Shown piece by piece: positions 24,555-33,516 of a stretch of DNA of 64,000 nt. The notes beneath the pieces are model-generated. The model did not search any database. It was not told where the DNA came from and saw nothing but the letters and a program-made list of their open reading frames with translations. The position numbers and the translations under genes were made by a program. The DNA is from Parcubacteria group bacterium (GTDB taxonomy: Bacteria; Patescibacteria; Paceibacteria; SW-4-49-11): NCBI GenBank assembly GCA_943354045.1, contig CALRBF010000004.1, positions 1 through 64,000 of the forward strand, read 5' to 3'. The first letter of the stretch is position 1. The number at the start of each line of letters is the position of its first letter.

Positions 24555-26786
24555 ATGGATAAAAAATCCTCATTGATTATCGATTTGAGACAGCCTCAAA
24601 CGAAATCGATAGGCGAGAATATAGCACAATATATAGAAACAAATACTCATATAGAATTCAGTCCGCTGGATGACTTTGAATTACCCTTAGAAGGAGAAGA
24701 AATAATTATACAAGAGCAGATATCCTACACTATTCCGGATGAATCAGAGCTTCATATTAGTTTTATTCCCCAATCTGCAAAAAAATATAAAGCAATAAAA
24801 ACACAAAACCCAATATCCTTCAATATTATTAATAGTAAAATTATCTATACATCCCGTGCATCATTAAGTATATTCTTATCTTTGTGTCTAATTACCGTAA
24901 TAAGTATACCATCCCTTCGAATGATAAATAGTGGAATACGAGTAAAAGATAATCTTACTTTGCAAGCAGCTGCAGGTGAAAAGCTATTAACAAAAACAAA
25001 TGCAGATAGTATTCAGGGGCTTGCTGCTTCATTGACAGAAATTTCAAATGGATTAAATAAAAGTGCTGACGATATCTCAGCAATACAGGGAAATCTGTCA
25101 GGTATATTGTCAATAATACCAGGTTTATCAGTAATTCAGGATAGTAGTGACTTAACCGAGAATACCTCACAAGTTATTGCCTTATCAGCAGAATTATCTG
25201 AGGCGATACAACCTTTTATTAATCAAGATATTAATCCTTTTGATACAAAAAAATCAGTTACTCTTGTGGATGGGGTAAAACATATACAGGAAATTAATAA
25301 AAAGCTGGTCCCAGCCTTGGATAAATTAGATAAGAGCTTAAATGATCTTCCCCTTAATATTATACCCGGCCATAAAGGGGATATTTTACGCCAATTACAT
25401 ACGGATATTCCAAAATTAAAACAAGTATTACAAGATTCAGATCAATATGTCAATATATTTTTAAATTTTATCGGAAGTGATAGATTGAAGCGCTATGTAT
25501 TTATTTTTCAAAATAATCAAGAACTTCGAGCTACAGGAGGATTTATTGGAAGTTTTGGCTTAATGAATTTAGATAAAGGGGTGGTAAAAAGCCTTGATAT
25601 TCAAGAAATATATAATCCTGATGGTCAATTATTAAAACAAATTTTAGCTCCAGTACCATTGCAAGAGTTGACAACACGATGGTATTTGAGAGATTCTAAT
25701 TGGTTTGCAGATTTTCCAACCAGTGCTCAAAAAATTATTTCTTTTTATGAAAAAACGGGAGGGGTAACTCCTGATGGTGTTATTTCGCTAACTCCTACCG
25801 TAATAGAAAGATTATTAACTATTACAGGACCCATTACATTAGATGATTATGGCGTAACAGTTTCAGCTGATAATTTTGTTAAAATCACTCAATATCAGAC
25901 AGGAGTAGCTTATGATAAGGTAACTAATAAACCAAAACAATTTATTGCGGATTTAGCTCCAATTCTTATTAATAAATTATTATCAGCTAATAGTAATCAA
26001 TATCAAAAAATTATCGAAGCTTTGAATAACTCTTTTCAGGAAAAACATATTTTATTGTATTTTCTTGATTCTAATTTACAAAATATTGTAATAGATAATA
26101 ATTTGGGAGGTAAACTGTATGCTACGAATAAAGATTATTTATCAGTAGTACATACTAATATTGGGGGATATAAAACTGATGGCGTGATAGAGGATGCTAT
26201 GCAAATTAATACAAAAATAGAGAATAATGGGACTATTATTAATAAAGTAACCATAAATCGTAATCATAAAGGGGGAGATACTGAGTATGAATGGTGGAAT
26301 AAAGACAATATTGATTATATTCGTACCTATATTCCAAAAGGAGCTCGAATACTTCATACTGAAGGATTTATTGATCGGGGGCAAAAAGCTTCGCCGGATG
26401 GAGTGGCTTCCTTTGAGCAGGATGCTGATTTAGTGGCTGTAAATAATACATTACAACATAATAAAGACTGGAATATTGATACTTTTGAAGAAAGTGGTAA
26501 ATTAGTTATTGGAGGGTGGCTTGTTACTAGCCCCAAAGAAAAAAGTCAAGTTATAGTTGAATATGCTCTACCCTTTACGGTAAAAAAGGGAGATTTATAT
26601 TCTCTTATATTACAAAAACAGTCAGGAAGTCTTGGGGTAAGATATCAATATAATTTAGAATTGCCTCCTAAATGGAAATCAGATTGGAATAACTCCTCTT
26701 TTAATTTGCAAAAAACAGATAGCGGGTATAATACAACAAATGGTATACTAAGAATAGATGAATTTATTGGAATACAGATAAGATAG
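24555..26786 (+). CDS. DUF4012 membrane-anchored envelope protein
   Basis: A 743-residue protein with a cytoplasmic N-terminal region of about 115 residues, one transmembrane helix (about 118-140) and a large extracytoplasmic part. The DUF4012 signature YVFIFQNNQELRATGGFIGS is clear, followed by LDIQEIYNPDGQL and FPTSAQKIISFYEKTGG. The segment before it (about 145-250) is helical and Leu/Ser rich, probably coiled coil. DUF4012 proteins are frequent in CPR and actinobacterial genomes next to glycosyltransferases, and a role in surface polysaccharide assembly is generally suspected but unproven. It lies ten bases after the glycosyltransferase gene and four before murB. Confidence 0.85.
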   Translation: MDKKSSLIIDLRQPQTKSIGENIAQYIETNTHIEFSPLDDFELPLEGEEIIIQEQISYTIPDESELHISFIPQSAKKYKAIKTQNPISFNIINSKIIYTSRASLSIFLSLCLITVISIPSLRMINSGIRVKDNLTLQAAAGEKLLTKTNADSIQGLAASLTEISNGLNKSADDISAIQGNLSGILSIIPGLSVIQDSSDLTENTSQVIALSAELSEAIQPFINQDINPFDTKKSVTLVDGVKHIQEINKKLVPALDKLDKSLNDLPLNIIPGHKGDILRQLHTDIPKLKQVLQDSDQYVNIFLNFIGSDRLKRYVFIFQNNQELRATGGFIGSFGLMNLDKGVVKSLDIQEIYNPDGQLLKQILAPVPLQELTTRWYLRDSNWFADFPTSAQKIISFYEKTGGVTPDGVISLTPTVIERLLTITGPITLDDYGVTVSADNFVKITQYQTGVAYDKVTNKPKQFIADLAPILINKLLSANSNQYQKIIEALNNSFQEKHILLYFLDSNLQNIVIDNNLGGKLYATNKDYLSVVHTNIGGYKTDGVIEDAMQINTKIENNGTIINKVTINRNHKGGDTEYEWWNKDNIDYIRTYIPKGARILHTEGFIDRGQKASPDGVASFEQDADLVAVNNTLQHNKDWNIDTFEESGKLVIGGWLVTSPKEKSQVIVEYALPFTVKKGDLYSLILQKQSGSLGVRYQYNLELPPKWKSDWNNSSFNLQKTDSGYNTTNGILRIDEFIGIQIR

Positions 26787-26790
26787 TAAT

Positions 26791-27729
26791 ATGAATATAC
26801 AAGAAAATATTGCATTAAAAGATATATCAACTTTCAAAATTGGGGGCAAAGCTCAATATCTTGTATATGCAGAGAATCAGCAAGATATTATAGAGGCTTT
26901 ACGATTTGCTCAGGATAAAGATTTGTCGATTGGATTAATTGGGAGTGGTTGTAATCTTCTCATTCAGGATGAGGATATAGAGGGGGTAATTCTTAAAATG
27001 AATACCAAATCAATAGAAATTAAAGATAAACAAATATTTGCAGAAGCAGGGGTGAGTTTAGCTATGTTAGCAAATTCCGGCCATAAAGCTAATTTGGTGG
27101 GATTAGAATGGGCTCCATCTGTCCCATCTAGTGTAGGTGGGGCTATACGAGGAAATGCTGGGGCTTTTGGCGGCGAGACTAAAGATACATTAAAACAAAT
27201 ACGAGTATATAGGGGAGGAAGAATTGAAGATATTGATAAAAGTGATATAGATTTTGATTATCGTTATAGTAGTTTTAAAGATGAAAATAACACAGATATT
27301 ATTCTGGGGGGATTATTTGAATTAGAAACTGGAGATGTAGCTGTAAGTAAAATACAAATACGAGATAATATTATCAAAAAGAGCCAAAATCAACCTATTG
27401 GGGTTGCCTGCTCAGGATGTATATTTAAAAATTATGAAGGACTAATAAATGAGGATTTATATAATCAATATCCAGATTTAAAGACATTTGTAACAAAAGG
27501 TATTATACCTAGTGGATATTTGATTCAAGAAGCTGGCCTCAAAGGATTCACTCAAGGGGGAATTCAAATTAGTGAAAAACATGGAAATTATATGATTAAT
27601 ACGGGAACTGGGACTTATAGGGATGTAATTAAGCTTATTGATATGGTAAAGATGAGAATATATGACATATTTGGAGTATCTATTGAAGAAGAAGTAGTAT
27701 ATTTGCATCAACAAATGAAAAAAAGATAA
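26791..27729 (+). CDS. murB: UDP-N-acetylenolpyruvoylglucosamine reductase
   Basis: A FAD enzyme completing UDP-N-acetylmuramic acid in peptidoglycan synthesis. The 312-residue protein shows the N-terminal FAD fold (STFKIGGKAQYLVYAE, GLIGSGCNLLIQD), GLEWAPSVPSSVGGAIRGNAGAFGG, DFDYRYSSF, and the proton-donor loop as CSGCIFKN, with Cys where E. coli has Ser229, as in several other MurBs. The late segment YLIQEAGLKGFTQGGIQISEKHGNYMIN is typical. It shows that this cell makes its own muramic-acid precursor, with MurJ (36096) as the lipid II flippase. Confidence 0.95.
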   Translation: MNIQENIALKDISTFKIGGKAQYLVYAENQQDIIEALRFAQDKDLSIGLIGSGCNLLIQDEDIEGVILKMNTKSIEIKDKQIFAEAGVSLAMLANSGHKANLVGLEWAPSVPSSVGGAIRGNAGAFGGETKDTLKQIRVYRGGRIEDIDKSDIDFDYRYSSFKDENNTDIILGGLFELETGDVAVSKIQIRDNIIKKSQNQPIGVACSGCIFKNYEGLINEDLYNQYPDLKTFVTKGIIPSGYLIQEAGLKGFTQGGIQISEKHGNYMINTGTGTYRDVIKLIDMVKMRIYDIFGVSIEEEVVYLHQQMKKR

Positions 27730-27730
27730 T

Positions 27731-28429
27731 ATGCTAGATATACCAATTATTTTTATTATAATCGCTTCTTATTTACCTAGTTTTGCTTGGCTTTATTTTG
27801 TATTATCACAAGATATACATCCCGAAAAAGCAATAGATATTGCAAAAGCTTTTATATTAGGAAATGTTGTAGCGGTGCCTGTAATATTATTTGCTGTATG
27901 GGGGAAAGATATATTGGATATAATATTTATTTCATTATCACCTACAGTCAGTAGTTTTGTATATGGAGCTTTTATAGAAGAGATTATGAAAGGATTATTT
28001 ATTTATTGGTTTGCAATTAATACGAGTCGCTGGAATGAGCCAATTGACACCTTTATTTATGCTGCAACAATAGCTCTTGGTTTTGCTGGTATTGAAAACT
28101 TAGCATTTTCCCTCAAGTTTGCAGCTAATGATTTTAATGAAATGCAGAATTTATTAATATTACGTGGTCTTACCGCAGTATTAGTACATATTATATCCAG
28201 CTTCCTTGTAACCTATGGAATAGTATTTTGGGTAAAAAAGAAAAATATAATAAAGGGTTTATCCCTCATTGGGGCAGGAATTGCTTTTCATGGATTATGG
28301 AATTTTGCTTTAGAAATGTCCCGTATATCTGGGAATGGAATTATAGGAGCAATGTACTTGCTCATCTGTTTGCCGGTATTTTTTGGAATGATTTTGACAG
28401 TCAAACATCTTAAAATTATATCAAAATGA
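27731..28429 (+). CDS. PrsW-family intramembrane metalloprotease
   Basis: A 232-residue polytopic protein with about seven membrane segments. The PrsW/CAAX-protease-like motifs are in order: E83-E84 with K (EEIMK), GFAGIENLAF, His of HIISSF, and HGLWN. Family members cleave membrane-anchored anti-sigma factors (B. subtilis PrsW/RsiW), but no such partner is visible here. It begins one base after the murB stop, ends in TGA, and is followed at once by a terminator, so it closes the envelope operon. Confidence 0.85.
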   Translation: MLDIPIIFIIIASYLPSFAWLYFVLSQDIHPEKAIDIAKAFILGNVVAVPVILFAVWGKDILDIIFISLSPTVSSFVYGAFIEEIMKGLFIYWFAINTSRWNEPIDTFIYAATIALGFAGIENLAFSLKFAANDFNEMQNLLILRGLTAVLVHIISSFLVTYGIVFWVKKKNIIKGLSLIGAGIAFHGLWNFALEMSRISGNGIIGAMYLLICLPVFFGMILTVKHLKIISK

Positions 28430-28461
28430 AAGTATGTGAGAATAGCACTTGCTTTTTTTTT
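28430..28461 (+). terminator. Terminator after the PrsW gene, overlapping the hsp20 promoter
   Basis: AAGTA-T-GTG (28430-28438) pairs with CAC-T-TGCTT (28446-28454) with one T-T mismatch and one G-T wobble. Seven T follow. The TTGCTT arm is also the -35 element of the hsp20 promoter. Confidence 0.6.
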
Positions 28462-28477
28462 AAAGATTTGATATTAT
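28449..28477 (+). promoter_or_regulatory. Promoter of hsp20
   Basis: TTGCTT (28449-28454), 17 bases, TATTAT (28472-28477). No CIRCE inverted repeat was seen nearby. Confidence 0.55.
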
Positions 28478-28520
28478 ATTAGTAATGCAATACATCTAGT
28501 AGTAATTCATTAAAAAAAGT

Positions 28521-29039
28521 ATGTCTAGCATTTTACGGAAATTAACAGGAGCAGTAGATTTTGAAGAGTCAGAGTCAGCAATTGGAGATGATATTCAAGA
28601 AGATTTAAGGAGTAGATTTGTTGGTGTAGTAGACTCACCTAACTCTTTATATGAAGATAGTTCAGAAACAACTATTGTAAATCAAACAAGTTTTCAGACA
28701 GATGATGAGTTAGTAGAAGGAGCTCTTACTATTGACGTATATCAAACAGATAATGATATTGTAATTGTGTCTACTATCGCTGGTGTTACCGCTAAAGATT
28801 TAGATGTATCTATTACGAATGATATGGTAACAGTTTCTGGAGAGAGAAAAAATCCAGTTAAAGTTCGGCAAGAAAATTATTTTTATCAAGAATGTTATTG
28901 GGGACCATTTTCTCGTTCAGTAATTCTACCTATTGATGTTGATGCTGAAAAATCATTAGCTGAACTTAAAGATGGAGTTTTGACTGTTACTCTTCCAAAA
29001 TCAGAAAAAGTTAAGATTAAGAAAATTCCTGTAAAGTAA
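28521..29039 (+). CDS. hsp20: Small heat-shock protein (Hsp20/alpha-crystallin)
   Basis: A 172-residue holdase chaperone. The alpha-crystallin domain occupies about 80-172: ALTIDVYQTDNDIVIVSTIAG opens it, SGERKNPV and YQECYWGPFSRSVILP are in the middle, and LKDGVLTVTLPKSE is the classic C-terminal signature. The N-terminal 75 residues are acidic and probably disordered. KKIPVK at the very end carries an I-x-V-like oligomerisation motif. It is transcribed on its own between two strong regulatory regions. Confidence 0.93.
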   Translation: MSSILRKLTGAVDFEESESAIGDDIQEDLRSRFVGVVDSPNSLYEDSSETTIVNQTSFQTDDELVEGALTIDVYQTDNDIVIVSTIAGVTAKDLDVSITNDMVTVSGERKNPVKVRQENYFYQECYWGPFSRSVILPIDVDAEKSLAELKDGVLTVTLPKSEKVKIKKIPVK

Positions 29040-29063
29040 AGCTTAATCCTCAAGTATATACTC

Positions 29064-29092
29064 TTGACTAGTGGATGTTTTGGGTGTATACT
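29064..29092 (+). promoter_or_regulatory. Promoter of rplJ-rplL
   Basis: TTGACT (29064-29069), 17 bases, TATACT (29087-29092). The expected start near 29099 lies just before the L10 leader structure. Confidence 0.85.
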
Positions 29093-29109
29093 ATATAACA
29101 AAGCTATAA

Positions 29110-29210
29110 GCCTGAGACCATAAGCAGTGTTTACACAGAAGACTTATGTAGGTAAAGCAGTGATACATCGCTGTATTTGTCTTGTCTCGGCAGAAAGGTC
29201 GAGCTTTTTT
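29110..29210 (+). promoter_or_regulatory. L10 (rplJ) mRNA leader with attenuator
   Basis: The leader opens with GCCTGAGAC (29110-29118), which can pair with GTCTCGGC (29184-29191) with one bulge, enclosing a branched region like the L10-binding leader of other bacteria. The same 3' arm, as CTCGGC (29186-29191), can instead pair with GTCGAG (29198-29203) around a 6-base loop, followed by C and six T (29205-29210). That is a terminator, so the two folds exclude each other. Excess L10-L12 complex could shift the balance; whether binding favours one fold is inference. Confidence 0.75.
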
Positions 29211-29236
29211 GTTAGATTAATAGAGAAAATACCGTT

Positions 29237-29761
29237 ATGGCATTAACAAAGTCACGCAAAAAAGAAATGTTGCAAGAATTGCAATCTACAATTTCTGACT
29301 CACAGGGAATGGTATTTACTGATTTTCAAGGTTCAGGAGTATCTGCTTTGCAGACACTTCGAACTCAATTGAGAGTAGAGAATGCTCGTTATAAAGTGGT
29401 AAAGAAAACCTTATTCAATAAAGCTTTACAAAATCTTGGATTCGAGGTTTCATTAGCGGAACAACTTCCAGGAAATCTCGGAGTTGTATTTGCTGGGGAT
29501 CCAGTATTTGGAGCAAAAGTAGTAAATGATTTTGCTAAAAAAGCTCCTAAAGATACCTTTACCCTTTTGGGAGGATTATTAGATGGTCAATATCTTGTAG
29601 CTGAACAAGTTACTACTCTTGCTAAACTTCCTACCAAGGAGGTCTTGCAAGCTCAAGTTGTTGGAACTCTTGCAGCTCCAATGACTCAATTCCTGCAAGT
29701 AACATCAGGAGTATCGAGAGGTCTTGTTACCGTAATCTCAGCTTATCGAGATGCGAAATAA
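29237..29761 (+). CDS. rplJ: Ribosomal protein L10
   Basis: A 174-residue base of the L12 stalk on the large subunit. The N-terminal rRNA-binding domain (ALTKSRKKEMLQELQSTISD, VVKKTLFNKALQNLGF) and the C-terminal helix that carries L12 dimers are recognisable. The leader in front fits autoregulation. It is followed 19 bases later by rplL; rpoB/rpoC, the usual next genes, are not here. Confidence 0.96.
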   Translation: MALTKSRKKEMLQELQSTISDSQGMVFTDFQGSGVSALQTLRTQLRVENARYKVVKKTLFNKALQNLGFEVSLAEQLPGNLGVVFAGDPVFGAKVVNDFAKKAPKDTFTLLGGLLDGQYLVAEQVTTLAKLPTKEVLQAQVVGTLAAPMTQFLQVTSGVSRGLVTVISAYRDAK

Positions 29762-29780
29762 TTAAGTTAAGAATAATCAT

Positions 29781-30179
29781 ATGGCAGAAGAATTCACAGT
29801 ACCCGCAAAATTTGAAAAGATTGTTGATGAAATCAAGAATCTTAGTGTTATCGAATTATCAGAACTAGTAAAAGTTCTTGAAGAAGTTCTTGGTGTATCA
29901 GCTGCAGCTCCAGTTGCAGTAGGTGTTGCCGCTCCAGCTGCAGGAGATGCTCCAGTAGCTGAAGAAAAGTCAGCTTTTGATGTTATCATCGAAGATGCTG
30001 GAAGCTCAAAAATTCAAGTAATCAAAGTAGTAAAAGAAGCTACTGGACTTGGACTTAAAGAAGCTAAGGATATCGTAGATGCAGCTCCTAAAGCTGTTAA
30101 AGAAGGAGTGTCAAAAGCAGATGCTGATGAACTTAAGGCTAAATTACAAGAAGCTGGAGCAACTGTTGTTGTTAAATAA
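29781..30179 (+). CDS. rplL: Ribosomal protein L7/L12
   Basis: A 132-residue stalk protein that recruits translational GTPases. It has an N-terminal dimerisation segment (LSVIELSELVKVLEEVLGVSA), an Ala/Pro-rich flexible hinge and the C-terminal globular domain with KIQVIKVVKEATGLGLKEAKDIVD. A rho-independent terminator follows 21 bases after the stop. Confidence 0.97.
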   Translation: MAEEFTVPAKFEKIVDEIKNLSVIELSELVKVLEEVLGVSAAAPVAVGVAAPAAGDAPVAEEKSAFDVIIEDAGSSKIQVIKVVKEATGLGLKEAKDIVDAAPKAVKEGVSKADADELKAKLQEAGATVVVK

Positions 30180-30200
30180 CACTCCATTTCTGTAATAAAC

Positions 30201-30230
30201 AAAACTCCCCCAAGAAGGGGATTTTTGTTT
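30201..30230 (+). terminator. Terminator after rplL
   Basis: TCCCC (30206-30210) pairs with GGGGA (30217-30221) around a 6-base loop. AAAA on the left and TTTTTG on the right extend the stem past one bulged C. Confidence 0.85.
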
Positions 30231-30272
30231 TATATATGATATAATAAGGATAATTAATTATTTCAATCAAAT

Positions 30273-30872
30273 ATGAAGAAAGGAATATATCTAGGTATTG
30301 ATACAGAATTTACGGGGCAACATCCCCATAAAAATGGGCTTATAGAAATAGCTTTATTAGTATTAGATAAAAATTTAGAGGAAATAGCTCATTTCGAAAC
30401 CCTTGTAATACCTCCTGAAGGGTTTGAAATTACTCAAGAATCGATGAATATCAATCATATTGATTTGGATAAGGTAAATGCAGAGGGTATTGATTATGAA
30501 GAATTAGTCAAGAAAATGACTCGATTTGTACGTAAATATTTTGAGAATAAGCCCATATTATTTGCCCATTTTATTCCAATGGATTTTGCTTATCTTAATT
30601 ATATTTTTGATAGTGTCGGGAAGAATAACCTTTTTTGGAGAGAATTAATTGGACATAGTGCTATTGATACCAAGGTTTTAGCCAATACGATTAATTTACA
30701 ATTGATACGAAAAGGCAAGGAGCCTATGTTCAAATCTACTTCTTTATCTAGCCCAGGAGGCCTTACGGATATATTAGGTATTACTGATTATGAGGCTCAT
30801 ACAGCCTTAGGTGATATTCGAGCTACAAGGCAGGTACTGATAAAGTTATTAGATATTTTAGAGGAATTATAG
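30273..30872 (+). CDS. DEDDh 3'-5' exonuclease (DnaQ/RNase T superfamily)
   Basis: A 199-residue protein. The exonuclease motifs are present: Exo I GIDTEFTG with Asp10 and Glu12, Exo II AHFIPMDFAYLNYIF with the central Asp, and Exo III HTALGDIRATRQVL with His and Asp five residues apart. The family degrades single-stranded DNA or RNA 3' ends, as a proofreading subunit, RNase T or oligoribonuclease-like enzyme; size and sequence do not decide which. It lies alone between rplL and the SOD gene, 35 bases before the latter. Confidence 0.85.
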   Translation: MKKGIYLGIDTEFTGQHPHKNGLIEIALLVLDKNLEEIAHFETLVIPPEGFEITQESMNINHIDLDKVNAEGIDYEELVKKMTRFVRKYFENKPILFAHFIPMDFAYLNYIFDSVGKNNLFWRELIGHSAIDTKVLANTINLQLIRKGKEPMFKSTSLSSPGGLTDILGITDYEAHTALGDIRATRQVLIKLLDILEEL

Positions 30873-30907
30873 TATACTAAGGACAGAATTATACTTAATT
30901 AACATAT

Positions 30908-31480
30908 ATGGCATATATAGAAAAATCATTTAATATCCCAAATAATACTGGATTATCTGAAGAGCAAATTTCAGTACATCTTGGACTTTATGCAGGATAT
31001 GTAAAAAATACCAATGCATTATTAGAAAAAATTCAAACTTGGCAGTCAGAGTGGGATGCCTTTACTTTGGCAGAATTACAGCGAAGATTAGGATTCGAAT
31101 TTGATGGAATGAGACTTCATGAATTTTATTTCTCACAATTATCAGAAGGATCAAAAGCATTAGATGAAAATTCAAAATTTGGGCAATTAATTAGCAAACA
31201 ATATGGCTCATTAGATGTCTATCAGGCTGACTTAAAGCGCATAGGTTCAACTCGTGGTATTGGTTGGGTAGTGACATATTATGATATTGAATCTGATAGT
31301 CTGTTATCAACATGGGTATCTGACCATGAATTGGGGCATTTGGCAGGACTACCTATTATATTGGTTATTGATTTATGGGAGCATGCATTCTTTATAGATT
31401 ATAGACCTGCTACCAAGGGAGATTATATTGATACTTATATAAAATCAATAAATTGGGAAATTGTAGCAAATAGATTATAG
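30908..31480 (+). CDS. sodA: Iron/manganese superoxide dismutase, divergent clade
   Basis: A 190-residue enzyme that dismutates superoxide. The four metal ligands are in place: His24 (SVHLGLYAGYV), His71 (RLHEFYF), Asp155 and His159 (VIDLWEHAFFIDYR). The first helix reads HLGLYAGYVKNTN instead of the usual H-x-GKHH-x-x-Y-V, so it is one residue shorter and lacks the second histidine pair near the substrate channel. Fe versus Mn use cannot be decided. The M3 peptidase gene follows after five bases. Confidence 0.9.
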   Translation: MAYIEKSFNIPNNTGLSEEQISVHLGLYAGYVKNTNALLEKIQTWQSEWDAFTLAELQRRLGFEFDGMRLHEFYFSQLSEGSKALDENSKFGQLISKQYGSLDVYQADLKRIGSTRGIGWVVTYYDIESDSLLSTWVSDHELGHLAGLPIILVIDLWEHAFFIDYRPATKGDYIDTYIKSINWEIVANRL

Positions 31481-31485
31481 GTAAA

Positions 31486-33516
31486 ATGGCTGAGAATTTA
31501 CTCATAAAACTTGAATTTAATACTCCAGAGGGTTTTATTCCCTTTCCTGATATACAGCCCCAACATTATATAGAGGCCATACAATATCATATTGATATTG
31601 CTCGAGAGAGAATTCAAGCTATTGAAGAAGTATCCGAACCAGATTTTAACAATATCATTGAGGCTTTAGAATTTGCTGTATATGAAGTATATTATATCTA
31701 TGGTATTGTTGATAATATTAATTATGCTGAAACAAATACTGAGTTACAAGAAATATTTACAGAGCTAAGTGAGATAATTACCAATTTCCAGAATGATATT
31801 TCTCTGAATGAAAAGCTTTTTCTTCAAATAAAGCAGGTATATGACAATAAAGGTAATTTAGATTTAACTATAGAGCAGAATACTTTACTGGAAGATACAT
31901 ATTCCTCTTTTGCACGCAATGGAGCTTTATTAAATCAGGAAGAAAAGGAAAAATTACGAGAAATTGGAGTAGAATTATCTAAAATCACTTTAGAGTTTCA
32001 GCAAAATGTTTTAGCTGAGAATAATGATTATAAACTTATCATTACTGATAAAGCTGATTTAGCGGGACTTCCAGAATCTATTATTGCAAGCGCCGAGAAT
32101 AAAGACAATCCCAATGAATGGATATTTGATTTATCTTATCCTTCGTATATTCCTTTTATGCAATATGCTGATAATAGGGAATTAAGAAAAGAATTATTCC
32201 GAGCCTATAATACCATAGGTGCTAAAGGAAATGAGTGGGATAATAGAAAAATAGTAACGCGTATAGCATTATTAAGACAACAAAGAGCACAATTACTTGG
32301 ATTTGAAACTCATGCAGACTATATATTAGAAAAACGTGTATTACAAAAACCAGCTGAAGTCAAAGAATTATTAGATACCTTACTCACAAAGGCTATTGAT
32401 ATAGCCCGAGATGAAATTACAGATATCAGTACATTTGCAAAATCCGATATTGATGAGCTCCGATACTATGATTATAGCTATTATTCAGAAAAAATAAAAC
32501 AAGCTCGCTATCAATTTGATGAGAATAGTATCCGAGAATATTTTCCTTTACATCAAGTATTACAGGGAGTATTTGATATAGCCAATAGTTTATATGGAAT
32601 AGTCTTTATTAAAAGAGAGGATATACCGGTATATCATACTGAGGTAGAAGTCTATGAGGTGCAAGAAGCTGATGGATCTCATATTGGTATTCTGTATCTT
32701 GATTTTTATCCTCGCCCAGGTAAACAATCAGGAGCTTGGATGACTGAATTTAGAGCTGCATCATATCAGGGGGGGGAAGTATATACTCCTCATATATCTC
32801 TTGTTCTCAACTTTTCTCGTCCGCAAGGAAAGGCTCCAGCTTTATTAACTTTACAAGAAGTTTTGACTTTATTCCATGAATTTGGCCATGGCCTGCATGG
32901 ATTATTAGGAAAAGGAATGTATCCTTCTCTTACTGGAACTCGTGTCTATAGAGATTTTGTAGAATTACCATCTCAATTAATGGAGAACTGGGTGTATGAA
33001 CCTGAAATTCTCGCAAAAATTGGTAGGCATTGGAAAACAGGAGAGTCAATTTCAGAATCTGATATTAAAAAAATTCAAGATATTGCCTCATTTCATGAAG
33101 CAGCAGCTACAATACGACAAATACGATTTGCTAAATTAGATTTAGCTTGGCATTATAATACGAGAGAATTGAGTCCAATAGATGTGAATACTCTAGAGGA
33201 GGAAATTAATCAAGCGACAGCCTTATTCCCAACTGAGGAAGGAGTTTTGATTAGCCCAGCCTTTAGTCATATTTTTGATGGAGGATATTCAGCAGGATAT
33301 TATAGTTATAAATATTCCGAATTATTAGATGCTGATACTTTTGAATATTTCTTGTCTGGAGGTAAAATTCTTGACTCTGAAATTGGAGCTCAATTCCGTG
33401 AACATATATTGTCCAAAGGAGGCTCAGAACACCCAATGATTTTGTATAAAAGATTTCGAGGACAAGAACCAAGTATAGATGCCTTATTAAGACGACTCGC
33501 TAAATCAACCAAATAG
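31486..33516 (+). CDS. M3-family oligopeptidase (oligopeptidase A / thimet type)
   Basis: A 676-residue zinc metallopeptidase that degrades short peptides in the cytoplasm. The zinc site is HEFGH (464-468) in LTLFHEFGHGLHGLLG, with a downstream Glu region (TRVYRDFVELPSQLMENW) and the substrate-binding YSAGYYSYKYSELLDAD near the C-terminus, the latter typical of OpdA/Dcp enzymes. Length fits OpdA. It has no signal peptide. Its stop codon abuts the stop of the convergent VKOR gene with no base between. It is one of the few genes with A before ATG; an AGG lies seven bases upstream. Confidence 0.93.
   Translation: MAENLLIKLEFNTPEGFIPFPDIQPQHYIEAIQYHIDIARERIQAIEEVSEPDFNNIIEALEFAVYEVYYIYGIVDNINYAETNTELQEIFTELSEIITNFQNDISLNEKLFLQIKQVYDNKGNLDLTIEQNTLLEDTYSSFARNGALLNQEEKEKLREIGVELSKITLEFQQNVLAENNDYKLIITDKADLAGLPESIIASAENKDNPNEWIFDLSYPSYIPFMQYADNRELRKELFRAYNTIGAKGNEWDNRKIVTRIALLRQQRAQLLGFETHADYILEKRVLQKPAEVKELLDTLLTKAIDIARDEITDISTFAKSDIDELRYYDYSYYSEKIKQARYQFDENSIREYFPLHQVLQGVFDIANSLYGIVFIKREDIPVYHTEVEVYEVQEADGSHIGILYLDFYPRPGKQSGAWMTEFRAASYQGGEVYTPHISLVLNFSRPQGKAPALLTLQEVLTLFHEFGHGLHGLLGKGMYPSLTGTRVYRDFVELPSQLMENWVYEPEILAKIGRHWKTGESISESDIKKIQDIASFHEAAATIRQIRFAKLDLAWHYNTRELSPIDVNTLEEEINQATALFPTEEGVLISPAFSHIFDGGYSAGYYSYKYSELLDADTFEYFLSGGKILDSEIGAQFREHILSKGGSEHPMILYKRFRGQEPSIDALLRRLAKSTK

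Noticed and set aside
30873..30895. Promoter for the SOD gene (TTATAG-17-TATACT)
   Set aside because: The -35 is too weak to claim; the gene may be read from the exonuclease transcript.
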